Below are positions 35,933 to 43,802 of a DNA stretch of 64,000 nt, piece after piece. How positions within the stretch are numbered: position 1 is the stretch's first letter; every line of letters starts with the position of its first letter. The notes below the pieces were generated by a model. That model saw nothing but the letters and a program-made list of their open reading frames with translations, made no database searches and was not told the origin of the DNA. A program made the translations under genes and the position numbers. Source of the DNA: Leptospira ellinghausenii (GTDB lineage Bacteria > Spirochaetota > Leptospiria > Leptospirales > Leptospiraceae); the NCBI RefSeq assembly GCF_003114815.1, contig NZ_BFAZ01000011.1, positions 15,566 to 79,565 on the forward strand, written 5' to 3'.

Positions 35933-36777
35933 TCTTTAAGTGCCTCTTTTCCTTCGATAAACTTCTTTAGGTCCTTCAGTTTCTTGATATCTGGATCCTT
36001 TTGAATTGCGTATTTCAAGTAGTGTTCAAACCCACCTACTTTACCAAAATCCTTTTTGAATTCAGTTTGTTTCTTGGATATTTTATTCAATCGCTCTTTG
36101 TAGGAATCAATTTCTTTACGTAGGTCCTCTTTGACTTTGTTCTTTTGCTTTTCTGCTTCCCACCAATCAAGGATTCTGTTATTGAAATATCTTACCTCTC
36201 CATCCTTCAGTTCTGGTAACTCCTTGGGAGGTTTCTTCATATCTTTCTTTAGTTCGTCTCGGAGTTCCTTTAGGTCCCGATTTACTGTTCCAAGAGGCCA
36301 GCCAAACATATCCATGATCTTACGTCGAATGGGAGTTTTGAATTCTTTTCGGGAGGAGAACTTATTCCCATAGGACCCTCCCCTATCGTCTTGGAGAACT
36401 TCATCTTTTCCAAACCAAATAAGGATTACGCGTTTTCTGTTTTCTGGAGTATAGTCCTTCGCAAAACCGTTCTGAGCTACCATAACACGAGCTCGAACGA
36501 TATCAGTTAATTCAGATAAAACATGTTTCGCTGGGATAGTTTTGAAGCCTGCTTTTTTGGAAGCACGGTATCTTCTGGCGCCATTTAGAATTTCGTATTG
36601 GCCGTTTGCATTTTTTTCTTTGGTTAGGACTATTGGATCTTGTACGCCTTGAGTGGCAACATCCGCATCAAACTCTTTTTGTGATTCGCGATCTACATCT
36701 CGGAAGAAGTTATCTTTGTGGATGACTAAATCATCGAGTTTGACTAGTTTTATTTCGGAATATAAAATCTTTTCCAT
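35929..36777 (-). CDS. ParB-like DNA-binding protein
   Basis: 282 residues from ATG 36777 (MEKILYSEIKLVKLDDL); a TTG at 36786 is an alternative. The ParB N-terminal pattern is visible: LVKLDDLVIHKDNFFRDVD, QGVQDPIVLTKEK, YEILNGARRYRASKKAGFKTIPA. The middle region may hold a helix-turn-helix (IRRKIMDMFGWPLGTVNRDLKELR), and the C-terminus is charged and coiled-coil. It is not beside the ParA gene, so it may act in partition, replication control or regulation. Confidence 0.65.
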   Translation of the reverse strand: MEKILYSEIKLVKLDDLVIHKDNFFRDVDRESQKEFDADVATQGVQDPIVLTKEKNANGQYEILNGARRYRASKKAGFKTIPAKHVLSELTDIVRARVMVAQNGFAKDYTPENRKRVILIWFGKDEVLQDDRGGSYGNKFSSRKEFKTPIRRKIMDMFGWPLGTVNRDLKELRDELKKDMKKPPKELPELKDGEVRYFNNRILDWWEAEKQKNKVKEDLRKEIDSYKERLNKISKKQTEFKKDFGKVGGFEHYLKYAIQKDPDIKKLKDLKKFIEGKEALKE

Positions 36778-37134
36778 TGAAGACAAGTATGACCTGCGAT
36801 TGAAGAATCAAGCAGTTTTCAAAAGTTGGAATTAGTCACTGGTATTGGAAAATTCAAGCAACTGCAATGCTGGCAGAGTAGGAGATGAGGAAATTAGAAA
36901 CGGAATCGATTAGTGAATTTAAAGTTTTAGCCATAGTTTTTTTTACCCCTTTTATCTTACGTTTAGATACTACTTTTGCTAAGAAACCGAGGATAAATAT
37001 CAACAAGACACAGACCCAAATTTTTACGTTCTGTTGCTCCTTCTCTACCAGACATGTTGGAGTGCCATAAGACCAGTATGATTATTTCTTAGACGAAACG
37101 AATCGGAGTAAAGAACAGATTTTTGGTCTACTCC
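36778..37134. other. Gap between ParB-like gene and small Cys protein
   Basis: No solid gene. On the minus strand an open frame across about 36860-37060 encodes a hydrophobic run (VKIWVCVLLIFILGFLAKVVS) with no ordinary start codon, ending in MAKTLNSLIDSVSNFLIS. It could be a small membrane protein with a CTG or missed start, or a decayed gene. Confidence 0.3.
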
Positions 37135-37362
37135 TCATTCAAGAAGTTCTTCAACTCGGGCTAAATTTCCATCTATAAAATGAAATCGCAAGATATTCCC
37201 ATGACATGCAAATTCTACTCCATCTTCTCCCCATTCGTGGTATGCAACTTTGGCTTTGCAATTTTGACAAATAGGTATTTCAGACGGCTTTTCAAAATAC
37301 CTTTCTGCATCTGGTGTAGAAATAAATTGGTCATTGTCAGACTGTGGAAATAGTTCGATCAT
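37135..37362 (-). CDS. Small CxxC protein, unknown
   Basis: 75 residues from ATG 37362, which overlaps the upstream stop as ATGA. A C-x2-C pair (PICQNCKAKV) and a later Cys-His (EFACHGN) suggest a small zinc-binding fold. It is cotranscribed with the winged-helix protein upstream. Confidence 0.55.
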   Translation of the reverse strand: MIELFPQSDNDQFISTPDAERYFEKPSEIPICQNCKAKVAYHEWGEDGVEFACHGNILRFHFIDGNLARVEELLE

Positions 37363-37913
37363 AATGGTGCCCAATTTTTCCACATGAGAAAAGCGGATCC
37401 TTTCAAATCCTCTGGTCGAGATGCTTTCGAAACTAAGTCCCAGGTTGAAGGTGATAACCTATCCCTACTCCATTTTAAAAATTCATCCCAGCTCTTTTGT
37501 ACATTGTACTGTGATTGTACTCTCTTTATAGGAACGTTGGAAATTGCAAAGCCTGCCTCGGCACTTTCGCCTACCCTGCTTTTGGTTTTGGGAATATTCT
37601 GTTTTGGCGCGGAGGATAAAGCTTTGGACAAAATATGATCTTCTTTTTGCACCGATTTTGTCTCAAGAATCGGTATTAGTTTTCTTCGTCTCCCATCGAA
37701 ACCAGTTTGTTTTACCAAACCCATTTTTTTAAGTTTGGAAATGATCCTTGAAACCGAGTCCGATCTTACTCCAATTAATTTGGAGAAATGTTCGTTAGAT
37801 GCGAAACACTCCCCTACCCTATCGAGGGAAACGATTTCTGCTAGTAAGACTTTTTCTGTGAGATTCAAAGGCAATACTTCGATCTCAACAGGTATCCATA
37901 ATCCTGTCCTCAT
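37359..37913 (-). CDS. Winged-helix protein, replication-initiator candidate
   Basis: 184 residues. N-terminal LWIPVEIEVLPLNLTEKVLLAEI ... SNEHFSKLIGVRSDSVSRIISKLKKMGLV is a typical winged-helix domain (helix-turn-helix plus wing KQTGFDGRRRKL), as in phage and plasmid replication proteins and DnaD-like loaders. The C-terminal part (SWDEFLKWSRDRLSPSTWDLV) may be a protein-interaction domain. It lies across a 330-base iteron-like region from the partition genes, which fits a plasmid-type rep gene. Function inferred from context. Confidence 0.5.
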   Translation of the reverse strand: MRTGLWIPVEIEVLPLNLTEKVLLAEIVSLDRVGECFASNEHFSKLIGVRSDSVSRIISKLKKMGLVKQTGFDGRRRKLIPILETKSVQKEDHILSKALSSAPKQNIPKTKSRVGESAEAGFAISNVPIKRVQSQYNVQKSWDEFLKWSRDRLSPSTWDLVSKASRPEDLKGSAFLMWKNWAPL

Positions 37914-38242
37914 AATGATCCTCTTAGGTGGACACGCCTACGGCCACGTAATAAATTGATTTTTTGTTTGGATCATTGGATTGATCCAGCTTCACTAAAT
38001 TGCCAAATTTTCGGAAGTGGCAAGTCTTAGGCGTTAAGACGGGTACACGGTATATTTAAGAGACATAATAAGTCAAGCACATAATGAGACATAATGGCAC
38101 AGGTTGGGAGGGAGATGAATTTTGGGAATTGTGTTTTGGGAGGTTTGAACTTTGCGGGCTTCCGAATTCCCGCATCGTTCGTATCCAGTGAAGCTAGACA
38201 TGTACTAAGTAGTCAGAAACAAAAAGAAGTACAAGAAAAAAA
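37914..38242. other. Candidate replication origin or partition site
   Basis: A gene-free stretch between the winged-helix gene and the partition operon. It contains two inverted repeats: GGATCA-TTGGAT-TGATCC (37970-37987) and GTCTTA-GGCGT-TAAGAC (38024-38040). It also contains GAGACATAAT twice (38060-38069 and 38086-38095), with a third ACATAAT between them. Such clusters are typical of plasmid origins and centromere-like sites, or of operators for the two flanking operons. Confidence 0.45.
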
Positions 38243-38773
38243 TTAAATTTTTGCTAAGTCAGATTTTATTTTTTTCAGTTTCTGTTCTGTTGACTTTTCC
38301 TTATCCTTTAGCCAAGTTTTCAATACTTCTCGGTCCTTCTTGCCTAGGTTCTCTCCAGATGAAAATTTCTTATATAATTCAACTGGAGAAATTGTCGGAG
38401 TAACATCCTTTTCTTCTTTCTTGGATTCAGAAATTAGCTGTAATGCCGATTTCAAATCGGTCACTGTTGACCGATTTAACAAAGACTTGTTTTCAAAAAG
38501 ACGAATGTATCTTTTGGCTGTAGAGTCTGAAAATTGTAAATTTTCTTTCATCCAAGGAATCCAATTTCCATGACCGATGATTTTCTTCTGATTTGAAAGT
38601 TTTTCTCCAATTAATATCGCGGATTGAATCGCATTGGATAGATCTTGGATGATGGATTGATGAAGAAGATTGATTTCTGTAACTTCGTCATTTTTGATTT
38701 CATTTTTTGGTGTCACGATATGGCCTGGTCGCGCACCGACTAAATTAGTTATGAGTTTTTTTCGTTCACTCAT
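38243..38773 (-). CDS. Partition-associated DNA-binding protein (DUF3102-like)
   Basis: 176 residues. The segment INLLHQSIIQDLSNAIQSAILIGEKLSNQKKIIGHGNWIPWMKENLQFSDSTAKRYIRLFE is the pattern of DUF3102, found in plasmid partition loci. It has a basic, coiled-coil C-terminus. It overlaps the ParA start region by 4 bases and is the second gene of the partition pair, replacing a classical ParB. Confidence 0.65.
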   Translation of the reverse strand: MSERKKLITNLVGARPGHIVTPKNEIKNDEVTEINLLHQSIIQDLSNAIQSAILIGEKLSNQKKIIGHGNWIPWMKENLQFSDSTAKRYIRLFENKSLLNRSTVTDLKSALQLISESKKEEKDVTPTISPVELYKKFSSGENLGKKDREVLKTWLKDKEKSTEQKLKKIKSDLAKI

Positions 38774-39465
38774 CTCAAAATCTCTTTTGTTAAGTCTGAA
38801 AATTCATCCCAAACTTTCTCAGATAGTTTACCATTTATCGCTGACTTGGCAAATTCTGCTGATTTTGGAATTGATGTTTTTGTCGAAGGGAGTTCAATTT
38901 CCGAAATTCTTTCTGAATCCTTCTTCGAAACATTGAAAGGAACACACACAGGTTCGGTTACGTTGTTTTGCGCACATGCTTCAGCGATAAGCTGATATCC
39001 TTGGATTGTCCATCTGGAAAATCCTATCGGGCAAATCACATGATCTGCATTGTAAAGTGCTAAATACAATTCGTAAGTCAATGATGGTGGAGTATCAAAA
39101 ATAATATAATCAAAGTCCAAAGATTTTAAAGCGTTGTGAAACCTTAAAGCTGTGCCTGGGTTTGCCCCAAACTCATTTTGAGCTTTCGCGAGTTCAGGTG
39201 TAGTCGGGACAACGCCGAGACCTGGCTCAACGATTCTTATCGCATCTGAAATTGAGACCCTTCCTTTTAAAATATTGTATAATGACTTAGATTGAAGTGA
39301 ATCAAGTTCCTCGTTTCTAAGGAAGAAATCAGTAAGATTGTTATTTGGGTCCGCATCGATAAGCAAAACTCGCTTTTTTTGTCTCGCAAGGGAGGCCGCA
39401 AAATAAATGGCTAGTGTAGTTTTCCCAACTCCGCCTTTTAAAGATGCAATGGTGATAGACTTCAT
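38770..39465 (-). CDS. parA: ParA-family partition ATPase
   Basis: 231 residues. Deviant Walker A KGGVGKTTL near residue 10, Walker A' LLIDADPNNN near 37, and Walker B-like YIIFDTPPS near 116. This is a small ParA without an N-terminal helix-turn-helix, so repression of its own operon probably falls to the partner. Together with that partner it would keep the prophage as a segregating plasmid. Confidence 0.85.
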   Translation of the reverse strand: MKSITIASLKGGVGKTTLAIYFAASLARQKKRVLLIDADPNNNLTDFFLRNEELDSLQSKSLYNILKGRVSISDAIRIVEPGLGVVPTTPELAKAQNEFGANPGTALRFHNALKSLDFDYIIFDTPPSLTYELYLALYNADHVICPIGFSRWTIQGYQLIAEACAQNNVTEPVCVPFNVSKKDSERISEIELPSTKTSIPKSAEFAKSAINGKLSEKVWDEFSDLTKEILR

Positions 39466-39547
39466 CTAGGGATAATTTATATGCTGGAATTCAAATGCAA
39501 GGAAAAACGATTTCATTTTTCCATTATAAGAAAAATACTTAGAAAAA

Positions 39548-40492
39548 ATGTCTCTTCTTTCCAATATTGAAAAAGTTTTAGCGATTCCAGAAATCCAATC
39601 AGACCCATTTGTTTTTGAAAAAAACTTTTTTGACCCTTCTTTTTGGGTACTTTTTCTTTCCCAAAGGCATGGAATATCTAAGATAAAATTTGATTGGGAA
39701 CAAAATAGATCTTTTGCAAATACTATTGGTTTGTTTGGTTTTATTGATCCTCGCCAATCAGTTAATATAAACCGACATTCTGAGGGTAATAAGTATTCTA
39801 GAATTCAGAGAATTGATTCAGAGGATCCAAAATCAGTCGATTTAGCGAATACAGGAATTAATACTTGTATGCGTAAGGTTTTACAAGATTACCCGTTTTT
39901 GTTGGTAAGTCAAAGTGCAACCGGACTTTTGCAAACCGTCATGGAATTGCATGATAATGTCGCAAGTCACAGTGAATCACAAGGATTTTCATTTTTCCAA
40001 TTAAGGAAACAAGAGCTTTATTTCTGTATTTCAGATTCAGGGAAAGGCTTCCTAAACGAAATCAGATCACATAATATCCCTGGGATTATGTCGCATCAAG
40101 AGGCAATAAATTGGAGTCTAAAGAAGGGAAATTCAACAAAGAAAGTTGATGATGAATTTGCTCAGATGCTACCTGAGGATGCTTTTATCAATCCTATGAG
40201 AGGAACGAACACGTTTCGTAGAAAAGCTGACGGAAATCATCACATGGGAATAGGATTGGATATTCTGAAATCATTTTGCTTGGATTCAGGTGGAACATTG
40301 GAAATTGCAAGTGGTGATTCCATTTACATTCTAAATTCGAGGGGAGAGGAAAATTTTATAAATGGGCCAAAAATAGTTGGCGTAACGATATCTATGTCTA
40401 TTAATTTGTCCCTAGCCAAGGCTAGACTAGAAAAGTTGGCGAAATTACCAAATATTTTGCCGTCAATTAAGTGGGAGGTTAGTCATGAATGA
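39548..40492 (+). CDS. GHKL-type ATPase domain protein
   Basis: 314 residues. The three GHKL boxes are seen: N-box LLQTVMELHDNVASHSES near 135-150, G1 CISDSGKGF near 165, and G2 NHHMGIGLDI near 235. No kinase phosphorylation domain or membrane helix is present. Such stand-alone ATPases act as serine kinases of STAS proteins or as conflict-system regulators. It overlaps the next gene (a STAS-like protein) by 8 bases, strongly suggesting a functional pair. Confidence 0.65.
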   Translation: MSLLSNIEKVLAIPEIQSDPFVFEKNFFDPSFWVLFLSQRHGISKIKFDWEQNRSFANTIGLFGFIDPRQSVNINRHSEGNKYSRIQRIDSEDPKSVDLANTGINTCMRKVLQDYPFLLVSQSATGLLQTVMELHDNVASHSESQGFSFFQLRKQELYFCISDSGKGFLNEIRSHNIPGIMSHQEAINWSLKKGNSTKKVDDEFAQMLPEDAFINPMRGTNTFRRKADGNHHMGIGLDILKSFCLDSGGTLEIASGDSIYILNSRGEENFINGPKIVGVTISMSINLSLAKARLEKLAKLPNILPSIKWEVSHE

Positions 40493-40781
40493 AACAGTAA
40501 GATTAAGTTTTTCTGGAACTGATTTATCCTCACGGACTTATGGCCAAGAGCAAAGGCTAATTCTTGAAAAACTTCTCCAAAATGGCGACAAGGTAACTAT
40601 AGATTTAAGGAATATAGAATCTATTTCTCATTCTTTTGCTGATGAACTCTTTGCAGTTTTATATTCAAAAGTAGGGGAGAAGACCTTCTCAGAGAAGATT
40701 AACTTTATAGTAAAAAGTGAAGATTTAGTACAAGTCATCTCTGATTCTATTCGCTATAGATGCAATTTACAAAGCGTTTAA
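40485..40781 (+). CDS. STAS-like protein (DUF4325 type)
   Basis: 98 residues: VRLSFSGTDLSSRTYGQEQRL, then VTIDLRNIESISHSFADELFAVLYSKVGEK, a STAS-type alpha/beta core with Ser/Asp near the position phosphorylated in anti-anti-sigma factors. It is encoded overlapping the GHKL ATPase, a combination like SpoIIAB/SpoIIAA. Whether it regulates a sigma factor or is part of a defence module cannot be decided from sequence. Confidence 0.6.
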   Translation: MNETVRLSFSGTDLSSRTYGQEQRLILEKLLQNGDKVTIDLRNIESISHSFADELFAVLYSKVGEKTFSEKINFIVKSEDLVQVISDSIRYRCNLQSV

Positions 40782-40793
40782 CACGCTTAAGCC

Positions 40794-41801
40794 TTATTGA
40801 TCAATCTCACTCGGGATATAGAATTGATCAACATTTGAAATATGTTTAACTTCAATGCTTTCTTTTCCAGGGTAGTGATTTTGCTTAATTAGCTGATTGA
40901 CTCTTCCCAATGCTTGTTCGCTTGAATCTTGAACATAGGCCTTTTTAAGTTTCCTAAGCATTGAAAAAATTCTACTGTCTATGAATCTATTGAAAGTGGG
41001 AAAGGAGTACCCAATTACTACTAAAACCTCTGTATCTGAAATATCCGCAAAAAATTTTTCTCTCTGATTTTTTATTGGCTCATGGCTATCCCAAGCAAAA
41101 TGGAAATTTAAATCAGCTTCGCTTTTTAACCATTCTAAAAAAAGTTTTTGGATTTTCTCCGGGTGACGGCTCTCGTTAGGTAAGTGAAAATATGCAGCAG
41201 ATAAAGAATTCGATAAAATATCATTACCAAAAAACTCGGCACCAGCATATCCGTTTAATCTATAAACTTGATTCTTACTAGGAGTATTAGAATGCAAATC
41301 AGAGGTTTTAAGTAAAATAGAGTTAACTTCGCTTTCTTTGAAGTTCGTTAAAGACATTAATGCTTCGGTAATTTGAAGATCGTAATTCCAAGTCGCAATT
41401 TTTATCTCGGGATGGAAAGTAACATTTGAAGATTCTTCATTAAAATTAATTAAGGCAGAAAAAAAACCGAAATATCTCTTATCTACCTTTTTTATGCTCT
41501 GTTCAAGTACAATGTAAGTAGCTAAAGTAATCTTTGCAATTTTATATTCTTGGTATTTTTTTGAAAGAAGTAAGCTCTTCGCAAATATATCGGGAGTACC
41601 GTAATCTCGAACCCCGTTGGCGAGCCATTCAAATTTCTCGATTAAGATATTGTCCGGTGAAAAGCTTATTGGAGTGCTATATCTTTCAGCCAGACCATAA
41701 CCAAAAGATTTGGTCCATGATCTAATACTATCTTCCATTTTCGGAACTGTTGATATTGTATTGGCACTAGCCCCAGCGCCCAATAGATAGAGTGTCTTCA
41801 A
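40794..41801 (-). CDS. SIR2-like domain protein (putative defence NADase)
   Basis: 335 residues. SIR2-like landmarks: N-terminal LLGAGASA (nucleotide binding), IATWNYDLQI near residue 150, YRLNGYAGAEF near 185, and VVIGYSFPTFNR near 275. Many prokaryotic SIR2 proteins with this layout are NAD-consuming antiviral effectors. The usual catalytic His in the L-H-G motif is Asn here (LNG). It converges on the ATPase/STAS pair with a 12-base gap. Confidence 0.7.
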   Translation of the reverse strand: MKTLYLLGAGASANTISTVPKMEDSIRSWTKSFGYGLAERYSTPISFSPDNILIEKFEWLANGVRDYGTPDIFAKSLLLSKKYQEYKIAKITLATYIVLEQSIKKVDKRYFGFFSALINFNEESSNVTFHPEIKIATWNYDLQITEALMSLTNFKESEVNSILLKTSDLHSNTPSKNQVYRLNGYAGAEFFGNDILSNSLSAAYFHLPNESRHPEKIQKLFLEWLKSEADLNFHFAWDSHEPIKNQREKFFADISDTEVLVVIGYSFPTFNRFIDSRIFSMLRKLKKAYVQDSSEQALGRVNQLIKQNHYPGKESIEVKHISNVDQFYIPSEIDQ

Positions 41802-41920
41802 AATAAATTCCTCTATTATAAATTTTTAAATCTTCTTACCATAGAAGATCCTTTTATCAAATTCTCCCAACCAAAAAAGTATTTGTAAATTTTCGTACCA
41901 AATGGATTCGTCCGTTCTCC

Positions 41921-42076
41921 GTGAACGATTTTGCGGAACCATATCTAATCAAAAAATTCTTCGATGGAGATGTCGAAAAATACAAACTCTTCGATAAAAT
42001 CCAAAACAGATTTATTGCAGAATCGACAGAAAAATCTCTATTAGTCCATGAAATAATCAAAAGAAGTAGAGAATGA
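41921..42076 (+). pseudogene. Possible C-terminal gene remnant
   Basis: An open frame reaches from about 41850 to the TGA at 42074-42076, but the only in-frame ordinary start is GTG 41921. It reads KKVFVNFRTKWIRPFSVND ... KLFDKIQNRFIAES upstream and downstream of that GTG, and its stop overlaps the next start as ATGA. The coupling suggests it was a gene; the lack of an N-terminus suggests it is truncated. An alternative is a real gene starting at GTG (51 residues). Confidence 0.35.
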
Positions 42077-42378
42077 TTATGTCACTTAAATGGGACAAAT
42101 TAGAACATTTTTTTAAAATAAAATTGTTTTGGATGATTTCTGTCCCAGGAGCATATTACTATACATATGTGGAGTTAAGTAAAAAGCAGAAGAAGGAGAT
42201 AGTGAAAGAGGAGCTTTTGCAGTTTGCCAATGCCATTCTTTATTCTGAGGGATCGTTAGAAACCCTTATAGAAAAATTTTCCGATAGAATAGGGGAGTTG
42301 AATAGTGATGAGCTTCCAAGTTTTTGTTCAAATCCCCAGAAACCCTCGAATAACAGAGAAAAGCCGATCACGCTCTGA
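42073..42378 (+). CDS. Small protein of unknown function
   Basis: 101 residues with a possibly amphipathic N-half (LFWMISVPGAYYYTYVELS) and a charged helical middle. It overlaps the stop of the upstream remnant by 4 bases, and its last 51 bases overlap the convergent repressor gene. Not recognised. Confidence 0.5.
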   Translation: MIMSLKWDKLEHFFKIKLFWMISVPGAYYYTYVELSKKQKKEIVKEELLQFANAILYSEGSLETLIEKFSDRIGELNSDELPSFCSNPQKPSNNREKPITL

Positions 42379-42708
42379 CTTTTTTAATTCTAATATTGCC
42401 TGGAGTATTTCTTTCAATTCCGGATCTTTCAATATTTTTCTAGTAAACTCTACATCCTCACTGACGGCTTTTTTGGAAATTTGATCCACTTTCTTGGGAA
42501 GTTCGCCATTTAGGAGCCATTCCTTGCGATAACCGAAACGGATCTCAATTAGCGTTGCGACCGGTGATGAAATTTGGCTATCCCCTCTGATATATGCACT
42601 TATCGCGCCTTGGGTAATACCAAGCGCTTCGGCAATTTTGACCTGGGTATGACCTTCGTTCTTTAATTCAGAGAAAACCTCGAATAATCGCTCACGAACA
42701 TTGGTCAT
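42328..42708 (-). CDS. CI-like lambda-type repressor (XRE family)
   Basis: 126 residues. HTH of the XRE family: VKIAEALGITQGAISAYIRGDSQI near residue 22. A C-terminal helical region could serve dimerisation; no autoproteolytic S24 domain is seen, so induction would not be by LexA-style cleavage. It is divergent from a Cro-like gene across a region with three palindromes, the arrangement of a lysogeny switch. Confidence 0.75.
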   Translation of the reverse strand: MTNVRERLFEVFSELKNEGHTQVKIAEALGITQGAISAYIRGDSQISSPVATLIEIRFGYRKEWLLNGELPKKVDQISKKAVSEDVEFTRKILKDPELKEILQAILELKKSERDRLFSVIRGFLGI

Positions 42709-42715
42709 AAAATAA

Positions 42716-42793
42716 AATAACCATTATTATTTATTTTGCTTGCTAAAATAATACTCACTATTATTCTCTTATCAATAGTGGTTATTAACCACT
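42716..42793. promoter_or_regulatory. Operator region of the lysogeny switch, three palindromes
   Basis: Between the divergent regulators lie three inverted repeats. These are AATAA-CCA-TTATT (42716-42728), AATAATA-CTCAC-TATTATT (42747-42765) and AGTGGTTA-T-TAACCACT (42777-42793). The first two share AATAA/TTATT half-sites; the third differs. This matches a CI/Cro operator cluster with overlapping divergent promoters. Confidence 0.65.
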
Positions 42794-42810
42794 AGAGGAT
42801 TTAAAATTAC

Positions 42811-43113
42811 ATGAGCAGTGCAGAGATTCAAGCAGATTACAACGAGCTTTTAACTATGTCTCTTGGCCCACGCCGACCTTTCCCGGACGATCCGGATCTC
42901 ATCAATAGGATGTTATCTCTATTAGGAAAAAACCAAGAGATGATAGCGCATGAGACTGGAAAATCCAAGCAGCTTGTTTCTGCCTTTATTCAGGGGACTC
43001 GCCACAATCCAGACATTGCGCTCTGGTTTGAAAAACATGGAATTTATTTAGATAGGGACTATGTAGACCCTCTCTTAGATTCCAGAAGGACAGTAGAGAG
43101 GTTAACCGCATGA
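42811..43113 (+). CDS. Cro-like / XRE-type DNA-binding protein
   Basis: 100 residues. The central QEMIAHETGKSKQLVSAFIQGTRHNPDIALW looks like a helix-turn-helix of the XRE type. First gene of the rightward early operon and divergent from the repressor, so a Cro or early activator function is likely. Overlaps the next gene by 4 bases. Confidence 0.6.
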   Translation: MSSAEIQADYNELLTMSLGPRRPFPDDPDLINRMLSLLGKNQEMIAHETGKSKQLVSAFIQGTRHNPDIALWFEKHGIYLDRDYVDPLLDSRRTVERLTA

Positions 43114-43352
43114 AAACCAAACAATTGTCACCAAAGCAAATTCAATCTGAACTTTCAAAGATCGGTTTCAATGAGTATGATGTTTTTCTTCGGGTTGGTG
43201 GAGTATCTTTGATGCAGGTTAAAAACACGATCAAAGGAAAATCCAATAACCAATCGATCCTTATGAGATTGGAAGAACTAGGAGTAAAACATGGAAGAAC
43301 ATTTAAGCACGGATTAAGTAAGGAGAATAGAAGTGTTGGAAAAAGAAACTAA
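43110..43352 (+). CDS. Small early protein, HTH-like
   Basis: 80 residues. KQIQSELSKIGFNEYDVFLRVGGVSLMQVKNTIKGKSNNQ could be a second helix-turn-helix; the C-terminus is basic. ATGA overlap with the gene upstream. It overlaps the next frame by 20 bases. Possibly a second regulator of the early region. Confidence 0.5.
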   Translation: MKTKQLSPKQIQSELSKIGFNEYDVFLRVGGVSLMQVKNTIKGKSNNQSILMRLEELGVKHGRTFKHGLSKENRSVGKRN

Positions 43353-43515
43353 GACAATCGTCAAGTTAATGGAAAACGGGAATATCCGCTTATCTGAAGA
43401 TGGCTTTTTGTTAGGCGAGATGTCAAAAGAAGTTTTCGAGACTCACTATAAAAGTAAGTTAAAGGGAACAACAGTGTATATGGCCGAAAAAAAAGCTACC
43501 AGGTTGACTGCCTGA
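43333..43515 (+). CDS. Small early protein, unknown
   Basis: 60 residues from GTG 43333, which has AAGGAG eight bases upstream. Reads MLEKETKTIVKLMENGNIRL and ends KKATRLTA inside a terminator hairpin. Not recognised. Confidence 0.5.
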   Translation: MLEKETKTIVKLMENGNIRLSEDGFLLGEMSKEVFETHYKSKLKGTTVYMAEKKATRLTA

Positions 43516-43524
43516 TAGCTTTTT
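43490..43524 (+). terminator. Rho-independent terminator after the first early genes
   Basis: AAAAAGCTACCAGG (43490-43503) pairs with CCTGATAGCTTTTT (43511-43524), one mismatch, around a 7-base loop; a run of T ends the stem. The stop codon of the gene at 43333-43515 is within it. It may separate immediate-early regulators from replication genes and could be antiterminated. Confidence 0.7.
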
Positions 43525-43607
43525 CCAGAGAAGAAAAGTTTTAGCTAAACTCACTTCTCTATTTTTAAAAATACAAGTCAACAAAAATTTAATAGGAGAA
43601 GTTAGAG

Positions 43608-43802
43608 ATGCTTAAATCTGAAAGTTTATCTCAAAATATTGATCAAGAAATATTTTCCGTAAGGAATGTTTACGAAATCTTAATTGATCATAAATATCAC
43701 CATTCCGAAGCAATCGAATTACTCCAGGGATATGGTTATCAAACCTACGAACTGGAAGTGGAATTTAATCAAAAATTTGAAATGGAGTTACAACATGTCT
43801 GA
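43608..43802 (+). CDS. Small early protein, unknown
   Basis: 64 residues with AGGAG ahead of the ATG (ATAGGAGAAGTTAGAG). Helical and acidic (IDQEIFSVRNVYEILIDHKY, ELEVEFNQKFEMEL). Its last 8 bases overlap the next start. Not recognised. Confidence 0.55.
   Translation: MLKSESLSQNIDQEIFSVRNVYEILIDHKYHHSEAIELLQGYGYQTYELEVEFNQKFEMELQHV

Noticed and set aside
37914..38242. CRISPR-like repeats
   Set aside because: Repeats are 7-10 bases, irregularly spaced and few; they fit iterons or operators instead.
34421..42378. Phage integrase with attachment sites
   Set aside because: No tyrosine or serine recombinase frame is present in the window; the partition genes suggest a plasmid prophage.
43684..43794. 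Longer N-terminus for the 43795 gene
   Set aside because: It overlaps the preceding gene; the internal ATG has a good GGAG site and usual spacing.
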